From assembly GCA_041394265.1 (NCBI GenBank), contig JAWKIO010000005.1, forward strand, positions 2,418,001 to 2,482,000: a stretch of DNA of 64,000 nt, read 5' to 3'. Source of the DNA: Acidimicrobiales bacterium (GTDB lineage Bacteria > Actinomycetota > Acidimicrobiia > Acidimicrobiales > SZUA-35). The position numbers were made by a program, and so were the translations under genes. Shown here in pieces: positions 6,964-13,771 of this stretch. The notes below the pieces were generated by a model, which ran no database searches, was not told the DNA's origin, and saw only the letters and a program-made list of their open reading frames with translations. How positions within the stretch are numbered: the stretch's first letter is position 1; the number at the start of each line of letters is the position of its first letter.

Positions 6964-7854
6964 CTACGCGGTGTCGACCTCGACCATCGGCGGCAGGTCG
7001 CCGACGGTGATCGTGGCGTCGCCAAGGGTCGGCCGGAGCAGGGTGAGGTCGCCGATGCCCTCGACGATCTCGGTGACCGTCGCGTGTCCGGCGCGGCGCA
7101 GCACCATGTTGGTGATCGCCGCCGACTGTGGGCCGAGTTCGCGGAGCGGCCGATTGCGGTGGATGCGGGTACCGAGATCGACCTGGGCGATCGAGTCGGC
7201 GCCGAACCGTTCGGTGAGGTCGATCAAGAGCGCAAGATCGACCGCATAGCCCCGGCTGAATGGCACCTGTTCGAGGACCGCTCGCCGCCCGGCGAACTCG
7301 CCCGACAGCGGCTGCACCAGAGGGCCGAGGTGCGGGAAGAGACTCGAGATCAATGGTCGGGCGACGAGCTCGGTGACTCGACCGCCACCCTCGCCGTCGT
7401 CACGCAACGGTCGGCGGTAGAACCCCTTCGTGAATCCGATGTCGGGCTCGGTCAGCAGTGGGCCGAGTGGACCGAGGATGAAGCGGTTGTCGTAGTTGCG
7501 GATGTCGGCATCGCACCAGCAGACGATGTCACCCGTCGACACGTGCAGCGACTTCCACAACGCCTCGCCCTTGCCGTGGCCGGCGCCATAGCGGGGAAGA
7601 ATCTCGCCGGCCGGGTAGACGTCGGCGCCCGCCTGGCGGGCGACGGCGGCGGTGTCGTCGGTGGAGTGGTCGTCGATGACGATGAGTTCGTCGACCAGCC
7701 CCACCGACCCCATCAACCCGTCGCGAATGGTGGTGATGATGGCTTCGATCGTCGTCGCCTCGTCCTTCGCCGGCAGCGCCACGGTGACGGTCGTCGATCC
7801 CTTGGCTTCACGGAGCCGGTCGACGGTGAACGTTTCGTGGTCGTAGATGCGCAT
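6964..7854 (-). CDS. gpgS: Glucosyl-3-phosphoglycerate synthase-like glycosyltransferase
   Basis: A 296-residue GT-A fold enzyme of the GT81 type. GpgS transfers glucose from an NDP-glucose to 3-phosphoglycerate, the first step toward glucosylglycerate and, in mycobacteria, methylglucose lipopolysaccharides. Visible motifs are the nucleotide-sugar entry LPAKDEATTI, IDDHSTDDT, GKGEALWKSL, the DXD-like CDADIRN, and the acceptor region LVQPLSGEFAGRR, all GpgS hallmarks. The usual partner phosphatase gpgP is not adjacent. No ribosome-binding site or -10 box is clear at the ATG, and a leader of up to 180 bases is possible. Glucosylglycerate is a nitrogen- and salt-stress solute in many bacteria. 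Confidence 0.85.
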   Translation of the reverse strand: MRIYDHETFTVDRLREAKGSTTVTVALPAKDEATTIEAIITTIRDGLMGSVGLVDELIVIDDHSTDDTAAVARQAGADVYPAGEILPRYGAGHGKGEALWKSLHVSTGDIVCWCDADIRNYDNRFILGPLGPLLTEPDIGFTKGFYRRPLRDDGEGGGRVTELVARPLISSLFPHLGPLVQPLSGEFAGRRAVLEQVPFSRGYAVDLALLIDLTERFGADSIAQVDLGTRIHRNRPLRELGPQSAAITNMVLRRAGHATVTEIVEGIGDLTLLRPTLGDATITVGDLPPMVEVDTA

Positions 7855-8119
7855 GGTGTGCGGAGATGGCTGTCCGAGGTGGTGGCTGGACCGCTGCCGG
7901 CCCGGTGTCAGGGTTCGTTCACCGGGGGGCCGTTTGGATCATTTGACTCAGCACCGCCCGAATCCGACCGAAGCTATCTGTGTCGAGGTCATCTCTCCCC
8001 ATCTGGCCTCAACACTTCTCGGCGGGAACCGGGATATCGACCGGCGGCGAAAGCCGCCGGTCGAGTCATTTTCGGCGCCGATCAGGTGAGCGAGCGAACG
8101 CTGACAATCCGGGCGGAGA
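7855..8119. other. 265-bp intergenic region upstream of gpgS
   Basis: The stretch separates two minus-strand genes. Its only clear structure is the hairpin at 8038-8063. No open frame, tRNA or riboswitch was recognised; the gpgS promoter should lie here. Confidence 0.6.
8038..8063. terminator. Perfect 11-bp hairpin, possible terminator of the lipoprotein transcript
   Basis: CGACCGGCGGC and its exact complement flank a GAAA tetraloop (TTTC on the minus strand). It lies 57 bases beyond the stop of the minus-strand lipoprotein gene. No T-run follows on the minus strand, so intrinsic termination is uncertain; on the plus strand GTCATTTT follows, but no plus-strand gene feeds it. Confidence 0.45.
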
Positions 8120-9790
8120 TCACTGGAAGGTGACGATGACCGGGAGCGGTGTGACGGCGTTGGTCTGCTCGGGTGTGGCCATCGGGGTGTCCTCGTCGAG
8201 GAAGTTCTTCCAGCCCCACCACAGGTCTTGCTCGGGCCCGATGGGCGCGCCGAGCATCGTGTCATACGTGCCGTACTTGGTGCCGAGCGGGCCCTGGCCG
8301 TCGACGTGGATGACCACCGCCAGTTCCGGTGGCGTGCGGATCAGCTCCCGGTTGGTGACCATCTGCGTCTGGAACTGGTGTACGACCAGGGCTTTCTGCG
8401 GCAGCTTTTCCTCACGCACGATGTCGACCAGGTAGTCCACCACCGTGTTCACCTCCGCCGCGTCGACGGTGCCGACTCGCACGAGGTGCACATCGTTGGG
8501 ACCGATACGCCATTCGGGATCGAGCGCGAGGCCGACGTTGGGCAGACGCAGGTATTCCTCGTAGGTCTTCGCCTGGGTGAGGAAGTCGGTGCGGCCCGGC
8601 TGCAGGTCGATGATCACGTAGACATCGTTGGCTGCGGCCACCTCGATCCACTCACGTAGCGCTTCGGGCTCGAGTTCCTTGGAGTAGTTGCCGTCGTCGC
8701 CGGCCTGTGAATCGGCGACCGTGGCGATCAGCTCGAAACCCGGCACGAGGAGCTCGTCGCCGATGCGGTAGGAGTCGACGACCGGTGCGAGCCGGTCGAT
8801 CGTCGCCTGGGGGCCCTGCTCGCCGAGGAGACCGAGGCGGAAGGTGACCGGACTGCCGTAGAAGGCGATGATGCGGCGGTCGGGGAAGAGGGTGGTGCCG
8901 CCACCGGGCAGTGTGGTGCCCGCGAGTGCCAACTCGGCTCGCCACTGATCGGTGGCATCGAGGCCTTCGACGAAGGACAGCCGGGTCGGGTCGACCAATG
9001 ACAGATCGGTGGCCAGGACCTCATCGGTGAAGCCGGTGATCAGGCGAGTCGTCCCACCACCGGCGGCGATCGCCGGTAGTGAGGCGAGCAGTGTCGTTTC
9101 CTGCTCCGGGCCGGCGACCCAGGTGTGCACACCGGCATCGGGCGGTGGGGCCGAGTCGAGTCCGAGCGTGACAGCGTCGGCCGCGGGAGCGATCGCCTGT
9201 GACAACTCGGCGTCGATGAGCGATTCGATGGCGTCGCGCTCCTCGGGGAGTCCGACCCACAGGGCGACGCCGGGATCGAGCCGGTCCAGCTCGGCGATGG
9301 TGGCAGCGAGCACGTCATTGGTGGTGGCCGCATCCGAGTCGTCGGCGCTGGTGCTGTCGTCGGTCGAGTTGGCGTCGGCGGTGCTGCCGGGTTCCGCCGT
9401 CTCGTCGGTCGAGGCAGTGTCGGTGGTCGAGGCAGTGTCGGCGGAGCTCGAGGGCGGGGCATGCGGGTCGACGAGGACGATCGGCGCGTCGGACTCGATG
9501 GCGAGGTCGACGGCAACCTCGAGGTGCTCGATATCGCTCACCACGACCAGATCGGCGCAGACGGGATAGACGAGCTGACTGACCAGGATCGACGCGGCCA
9601 CCGGGTCGGCCGGAATCGCAGTGGCCGGATCCAGCGGCTGGGGGCTGCAGTCGGGCGGCGTCGGTTGGTCGAGGGACGCGCCCCCGGCCGGTGCCACCTC
9701 CTCGATGCCATTGGTGCACGCAGCAGCGAGTACGAGGGGCAGACCGAGGGTGATGAGCAGGCGAGGCAGCCCGATGCGGTGCGTGCTCAG
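8120..9790 (-). CDS. Secreted lipoprotein, possible TIM-barrel domain; CTG start proposed
   Basis: A lipoprotein of about 556 residues. The N-terminus (STHRIGLPRLLITLG then LVLAAAC) is a typical signal peptide with lipobox LAAAC. Residues about 40-330 contain paired segments (for example ADLVVVSDIEHLEVAVDLAI) reminiscent of degenerate cell-wall-binding repeat 2 units, interrupted by a Ser/Thr/Asp-rich linker. The C-terminal 220 residues (RRIIAFYGSP, VIIDLQPGRTDF, GLALDPEWR, ALVVHQFQ) look like a glycosidase-type barrel, but no catalytic pair was assigned. The best signal-peptide start is CTG at 9790, overlapping the upstream RDD stop as CTGA; an in-frame GTG at 9829 is the alternative. Function unknown. 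Confidence 0.75.
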   Translation of the reverse strand: MSTHRIGLPRLLITLGLPLVLAAACTNGIEEVAPAGGASLDQPTPPDCSPQPLDPATAIPADPVAASILVSQLVYPVCADLVVVSDIEHLEVAVDLAIESDAPIVLVDPHAPPSSSADTASTTDTASTDETAEPGSTADANSTDDSTSADDSDAATTNDVLAATIAELDRLDPGVALWVGLPEERDAIESLIDAELSQAIAPAADAVTLGLDSAPPPDAGVHTWVAGPEQETTLLASLPAIAAGGGTTRLITGFTDEVLATDLSLVDPTRLSFVEGLDATDQWRAELALAGTTLPGGGTTLFPDRRIIAFYGSPVTFRLGLLGEQGPQATIDRLAPVVDSYRIGDELLVPGFELIATVADSQAGDDGNYSKELEPEALREWIEVAAANDVYVIIDLQPGRTDFLTQAKTYEEYLRLPNVGLALDPEWRIGPNDVHLVRVGTVDAAEVNTVVDYLVDIVREEKLPQKALVVHQFQTQMVTNRELIRTPPELAVVIHVDGQGPLGTKYGTYDTMLGAPIGPEQDLWWGWKNFLDEDTPMATPEQTNAVTPLPVIVTFQ

Positions 9791-10530
9791 GCTCGTACCA
9801 CCACGGTCGAAGACACCTTGTCGTGCCACGTCTGGTTCTTGTCGTCCCACAGCATCCACAGGTAGCCGAGCCCGCAGATCAGGGAGCTGATCGCGCTGAA
9901 GAGGTAGCGAACGAAGGACATACCGAATGACGGCGGCTCGCCGTCGGCGGTGCTCGCCACCCGGATGCCGAGCATCTTTCGGCCGGGAGTCTGGCCGGTC
10001 TTCGCCACTGATCGGACGTAGTACATGACGGGCACGATGAAAGTGAAGAGGAGCCACAGCCCCACGGCGACCGCCAGGATGCCAAGAGAGGCGTCTGTGG
10101 GTAGGTCGCAGGTGGTGACCTCACCGTTGACGGTGCACGGCTCGGGTGTGGTCTCCCATTGGCTTGCGACCCACAGCCCCAGTGGGATGGCGGCGACGAG
10201 CGAGATCAACCATATAAGAAGGCCGTCGAGGAGGCTGGCGCCCAGGCGGGCGCCGAACCCGGCGAGGACGCCGGTGGCCGGTTGTGGGAAGTGCGTGCCG
10301 CTGCCCATGGGAGGTGGGGCGCCATACCCGGGAACCTCGTGGCCGCCGGGGTAGCCCGCCGGTGGGGGAGTGCCGAACGCCGGCGGCGGTGCGCCGTAGG
10401 CCGGAGCACCGGGCTGTGGTGCGCCGTAGGCCGGGGCACCGGTCTGAGGTGTGTCCATCGGCGCGCCGGGGGCGGCCGGCGGCGGAAAGCCGGGTGGAGG
10501 AGCGGCGTTTGGATCGAACGGCTGACTCAT
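9787..10530 (-). CDS. RDD family membrane protein with Pro-rich N-terminus
   Basis: A 247-residue protein. Residues 1-85 are Pro/Gly/Ala-rich with repeats of the GAPAYGAPQP type and should be cytoplasmic. The RDD domain (about 88-245) has two or three membrane helices and hallmark segments GFGARLGASLLDGLL, KTGQTPGRKMLGIRV and NQTWHDKVSSTVVV. RDD proteins are small integral membrane proteins with mostly unknown roles, some linked to ion transport. Its stop overlaps the proposed CTG start of the lipoprotein gene, suggesting translational coupling of a membrane and an envelope protein. A minus-strand TAGTGT lies nine bases before the ATG. Confidence 0.88.
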   Translation of the reverse strand: MSQPFDPNAAPPPGFPPPAAPGAPMDTPQTGAPAYGAPQPGAPAYGAPPPAFGTPPPAGYPGGHEVPGYGAPPPMGSGTHFPQPATGVLAGFGARLGASLLDGLLIWLISLVAAIPLGLWVASQWETTPEPCTVNGEVTTCDLPTDASLGILAVAVGLWLLFTFIVPVMYYVRSVAKTGQTPGRKMLGIRVASTADGEPPSFGMSFVRYLFSAISSLICGLGYLWMLWDDKNQTWHDKVSSTVVVRA

Positions 10531-10597
10531 CGAGTGAAAACACTATGGGTTTTGCTGCGGTGTTGTGCCTCGCTGACGAATGTGGTCCGCTGATGAC

Positions 10598-11410
10598 ATG
10601 AGCCGATCGACGACGCAGCGCCTGCTGACGCGGAAGGTGCGCGGCGATGAGGCGAGGCTCGTCCCCGACGATCTCATCGTCGAGGAACCGCTCAGCATCG
10701 AACTCGACGGCTCGCTCGTTGCCAGCACGATGCGAACGCCCGGCAACGACTTCGAACTGGCGGCAGGGTTCTGTTTCACCGAGGGTCTGGTCGGCCCCGG
10801 CGACGTACAGACGATCCGCTACTGCGGAGGTGGGTCGGCGGTGGCCACCGAGTTCAACGTCGTCACGGTCGAGACGGGTCGCTCGAGCGCGGTCGCGACG
10901 GACGACGCCAGCTCGGCCCGCCGAGGGCTGGTGTCGTCATCGTGTGGGCTGTGCGGCAGCGACGCCATCCACGAGCTGGCCGACCGCATCGGCCCGCTGC
11001 CGGAGCACGAGCCGTGGGACCGTGACCTGCTGCTGAGCCTGCCGGCGCAGGTGAAAGGGCACCAGCCGCTCCACGACGCCACCGGAGCAGTGCACCTGGC
11101 CGCAGCAGTCGACCGGTCCGGCGCCGTGGTCGTGGCTCGCGAGGACATCGGCCGTCACAACGCCGTCGACAAGGTGATCGGTCGGCTGCTGCTCGATCGA
11201 GCGCTGCCGGCGAGCGATCTGGCCCTGTTCGTATCGAGCCGAGCGTCGTTCGAGATGGTGCAGAAGGCGTGGGCCGGCGGGTTCACGGCCCTGGTCGCGG
11301 TGTCGGGACCGTCGGCGCTCGCCGTGCAGTCTGCCCGCCGGGCCGGCATGACCCTGGCCGGCTTCGCCCGCGAGGGCCGGGCCAACTTCTACAGTCCCGA
11401 CGGCGCCTGA
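10598..11410 (+). CDS. fdhD: Formate dehydrogenase accessory sulfurtransferase FdhD
   Basis: FdhD carries sulfur from a cysteine desulfurase to the molybdenum or tungsten cofactor and is needed for formate dehydrogenase activity. The product of about 270 residues has the sulfur-carrier CXXC loop as SSSCGLCGSD, the strongly conserved REDIGRHNAVDKVIG, VSSRASFEMVQKA, and the C-terminal GFAREGRANFY. No formate dehydrogenase gene is in the window, so the client enzyme lies elsewhere. I take the ATG at 10598; an in-frame ATG at 10580 is possible. The promoter region is shared with the divergent RDD gene. Confidence 0.93.
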   Translation: MSRSTTQRLLTRKVRGDEARLVPDDLIVEEPLSIELDGSLVASTMRTPGNDFELAAGFCFTEGLVGPGDVQTIRYCGGGSAVATEFNVVTVETGRSSAVATDDASSARRGLVSSSCGLCGSDAIHELADRIGPLPEHEPWDRDLLLSLPAQVKGHQPLHDATGAVHLAAAVDRSGAVVVAREDIGRHNAVDKVIGRLLLDRALPASDLALFVSSRASFEMVQKAWAGGFTALVAVSGPSALAVQSARRAGMTLAGFAREGRANFYSPDGA

Positions 11411-11434
11411 TCAGGTCCGGCGACGTGTGCTCCC

Positions 11435-11440
11435 TACACT
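11435..11440 (+). promoter_or_regulatory. -10 box of a leaderless chdC promoter
   Basis: TACACT ends 6 bases before the ATG at 11447. Confidence 0.55.
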
Positions 11441-11446
11441 CGGAGC

Positions 11447-12151
11447 ATGCCCAACGCTGCGACCAACCTCGAAGGCTCGGCCACCCTGTCGGAAGGACTC
11501 GGGGTGCTCCACTTGTTCTGGCGGACCACGCCGCTCGTCGAACGCGAGGCGATCGTCACGGCCATCGAGAAGGCCGAGGCCGATGGCGATCAGGTCGTCA
11601 CCGTGGCCATGCTCGGTCACAAGGCCGATCTCGCCACCATGGTGCTCGGACCCGACATGTGGCGACTGCGGCGGATCCAGACCGACCTGGCTGCCGCCGG
11701 TCTCGAACTGGTCGACAGCTACGTGTCGATCACCGAGGTCAGCGAATACGCCGCAGGTGTTCCCGACGAGATGAAGCAGGCGCGGCTCTACCCGGTGCTG
11801 CCGCCCGACGGCAAGAACGCCTGGTGCTTCTACCCGATGAGCAAGCGGCGTGACACGACCGGCAACTGGTACCGGCTCTCGTTCGAGGATCGCCGCGACC
11901 TCATGCACGAGCACGGCACGTCGGGCCGCAAGTTCGCCGGTCGGTTGGTCCAGCTCATCACGGCGTCGGCCGGCCTCGACGACTACGAGTGGGGCGTCAC
12001 CCTGTTCGCCCAGCGCCCCGACGACCTCAAGGACGTCGTCTACACCATGCGGTTCGACGAGGCATCGGCGGTGTATGCCGATTTCGGAGCGTTCTACACC
12101 GGTGTGGTCGCTTCGGCGCAGGAGACGTTGACCTCGATCGGCATCGACTGA
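11447..12151 (+). CDS. chdC: Coproheme decarboxylase (chlorite-dismutase family, HemQ)
   Basis: ChdC oxidatively decarboxylates two propionates of coproheme III with peroxide, giving protoheme in the coproporphyrin-dependent pathway used by actinobacteria. The 234-residue protein matches the mycobacterial enzyme in pattern: the YP of FYPMSKRR at about 129-130 (position of the catalytic tyrosine), the ligand histidine in MHEHGTSG (H156), and DYEWGVTLFA. The arginine that defines true chlorite dismutases is not apparent. hemE of the same pathway lies 28 kb away. The gene is monocistronic behind a leaderless promoter. Confidence 0.9.
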   Translation: MPNAATNLEGSATLSEGLGVLHLFWRTTPLVEREAIVTAIEKAEADGDQVVTVAMLGHKADLATMVLGPDMWRLRRIQTDLAAAGLELVDSYVSITEVSEYAAGVPDEMKQARLYPVLPPDGKNAWCFYPMSKRRDTTGNWYRLSFEDRRDLMHEHGTSGRKFAGRLVQLITASAGLDDYEWGVTLFAQRPDDLKDVVYTMRFDEASAVYADFGAFYTGVVASAQETLTSIGID

Positions 12152-12209
12152 TCCCCGCCATGAGCTGGGTCTCGGCGGGCCGGGAAGGGCGCTGAGCCGC
12201 GTTTTTGCC

Positions 12210-12215
12210 TACTGT
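12210..12215 (+). promoter_or_regulatory. -10 box upstream of the S1-domain gene
   Basis: TACTGT is followed 8 bases later by a GTG (12224) that opens a six-codon frame ending in the TGA that overlaps the ATG of the S1 gene. The main start also has a GAGGTGG site at 12229-12235. Confidence 0.4.
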
Positions 12216-12223
12216 TGGCCGTT

Positions 12224-12244
12224 GTGAACGAGGTGGAACGATGA
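12224..12244 (+). CDS. Possible six-codon leader ORF coupled to the S1-domain gene
   Basis: GTG-AAC-GAG-GTG-GAA-CGA-TGA starts within a base or two of the predicted transcript end, so it could be read as a leaderless ORF. Its stop overlaps the next start (ATGA). Its codons also contain the Shine-Dalgarno sequence of the S1 gene. Whether it is translated is not shown; it may simply be a chance frame around that site. Confidence 0.3.
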   Translation: MNEVER

Positions 12245-13764
12245 CCGACGCAGAGAATCCCGTATCCGAGGCGGAGCCAGACGCCCCGGAAGCCGTCGCG
12301 GTCGAAGCAGATCAGGCCGACGATCATCCCGCCTCCGATACGCCGCCCGTCACGGCGGAGCCGGTCGATGCTGCGGAGCCGGTCGATGCTGCCGAGCCGG
12401 TCGATGCTGCGGAGCCGGTCGATGCTGCCGAGCCCGTGGATGCAGCACCGAGCGAATCCGATGCCGAGCCGCCGACCGAGGTGGTCGCCGAGCCAGCACC
12501 GGCACCTGCCGCCACCGAAGCCGAGCCCACTGCTGCTCCTGCGTCGGAGACGACCGCACCCGCAGCGGCTGATGCGGAGGCTGAGCCTGCGAGCTCCGAG
12601 TCCAGCTCGTCCGAGCCGGCTGGTACCGAGCCCGCTGCGTCTGAGCCCACCGACGCCGACCCGGTCGCTCCGGCCATCGGTGATGCGGTCACCTCAGGGC
12701 CCCCGCCGCCGCCCCCGGGGGGAGGTCTTCCGGCTGCTCCGAAGCCTGCGATCTCCGACGCCGGGAAGATCGTCAGCGGGATCGTCACGGCCATCGACCC
12801 CGACGAACTGTCGCTCACGCTCGAAGACGGGCGGCTGGCGGTGCTCGCTCGCCGTCACTGGGACCTCGAACCGGTGGCCGATCTCAACGCCGTCGTGTCG
12901 CTCCACGACCGAGTCGACGCTGCGATCCTTGCCCGCGACGATCCCAAGGGGCGGGTGGTGCTGTCTCGGGCATGGTCGCTCAAGATGAAGGCGTGGGAGG
13001 CGGTCGATGCCGCCGCGGCCGACCACAGCACGGTCAAGGCCAAGGTCACGTCGTTGAGCGCGAAAGGCATCGTGGTAGACGTCAACGGGTTGCGTGGCTT
13101 CGTCCCGGCCTCGCATCTCTCACTGGAGCCGATCAAGGATCTCAGCCAGTTCGCCGATCAGACGCTCGAACTCCGGGTGCTCGAGTCCGATCAGCGCAAG
13201 GAACGGCTGGTGTTGTCCCGACGCTCGATCCTGCTGCGCGAACAGCGCCGGGGCACCCATGAGCTGCTGACCAGCCTGGTGGTCGACTCGGTCGTCACGG
13301 GGACGGTCGCCTCGCTCGCCGACTACGGCGCGTTCATCGAGCTGGGCGGCGTCAAGGGATTGGTCCACCTCTCCGAGCTGTCCTGGCATCGAGTTGGTCA
13401 TCCGCGAGATGTGCTGAGCGTCGGCGACTCCGTCGAGGTCAAGGTGCTCGACGTCAAGGTGAAGAAGCGCAGAGTCTCGTTGTCGCTGCGCCAGGTGGCC
13501 CCCGATCCTTTCGCTCAGGTCACCGCCGGCGAGGTGGTGTCGGGTCCAGTCACCCGGCTCGTCGACTTCGGTGCCTTCGTCGATCTCGGCGGGGTCGAGG
13601 GGCTGGTGCATCTGTCGGAACTCGCCGAGTACCGGGTATCGGCGCCCGAGGAGATCGTCACGCCCGGTGAAACGGTCATGGTCAAGATCCTGTCGGTCGA
13701 CAAGCGCCGTCGCCGGATCGAACTGTCGATCCGGCAGGCCGTGAGCGACCAGTACGGTTCCTGA
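12241..13764 (+). CDS. Protein with acidic Ala/Pro/Glu-rich N-terminus and four S1 RNA-binding domains
   Basis: A 507-residue protein related to ribosomal protein S1. Residues 1-175 are low complexity and acidic, including five EPVDAA units at about 40-70. Four S1/OB-fold domains follow: a divergent first (about 180-250), a second (ADHSTVKAKVTSLSAKGIVV), and two classical ones (VVTGTVASLADYGAFIELGG and VVSGPVTRLVDFGAFVDLGG, each followed by GLVHLSELS or similar). Actinobacterial S1 also has four domains, but I would expect less divergence in its first domain and no such long leader, so this is either an unusual rpsA or a paralogue. The glnD gene starts 8 bases after its stop. Confidence 0.85.
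   Translation: MTDAENPVSEAEPDAPEAVAVEADQADDHPASDTPPVTAEPVDAAEPVDAAEPVDAAEPVDAAEPVDAAPSESDAEPPTEVVAEPAPAPAATEAEPTAAPASETTAPAAADAEAEPASSESSSSEPAGTEPAASEPTDADPVAPAIGDAVTSGPPPPPPGGGLPAAPKPAISDAGKIVSGIVTAIDPDELSLTLEDGRLAVLARRHWDLEPVADLNAVVSLHDRVDAAILARDDPKGRVVLSRAWSLKMKAWEAVDAAAADHSTVKAKVTSLSAKGIVVDVNGLRGFVPASHLSLEPIKDLSQFADQTLELRVLESDQRKERLVLSRRSILLREQRRGTHELLTSLVVDSVVTGTVASLADYGAFIELGGVKGLVHLSELSWHRVGHPRDVLSVGDSVEVKVLDVKVKKRRVSLSLRQVAPDPFAQVTAGEVVSGPVTRLVDFGAFVDLGGVEGLVHLSELAEYRVSAPEEIVTPGETVMVKILSVDKRRRRIELSIRQAVSDQYGS
12354..12449 (+). repeat. 18-bp in-frame repeat encoding EPVDAA units
   Basis: Five near-identical tandem copies of an 18-bp unit containing GAGCCGGTCGATGCTGC give EPVDAA repeats in the N-terminal part of the S1-domain protein; the last copy (EPVDAAPSE) is diverging. 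Confidence 0.85.
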
Positions 13765-13771
13765 CCTCTCC

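Noticed and set aside
7855..8119. c-di-AMP (ydaO-type) riboswitch upstream of gpgS
   Set aside because: I looked for the conserved GCCGAAUCC- and GGGGAACC-like segments and found no convincing arrangement.
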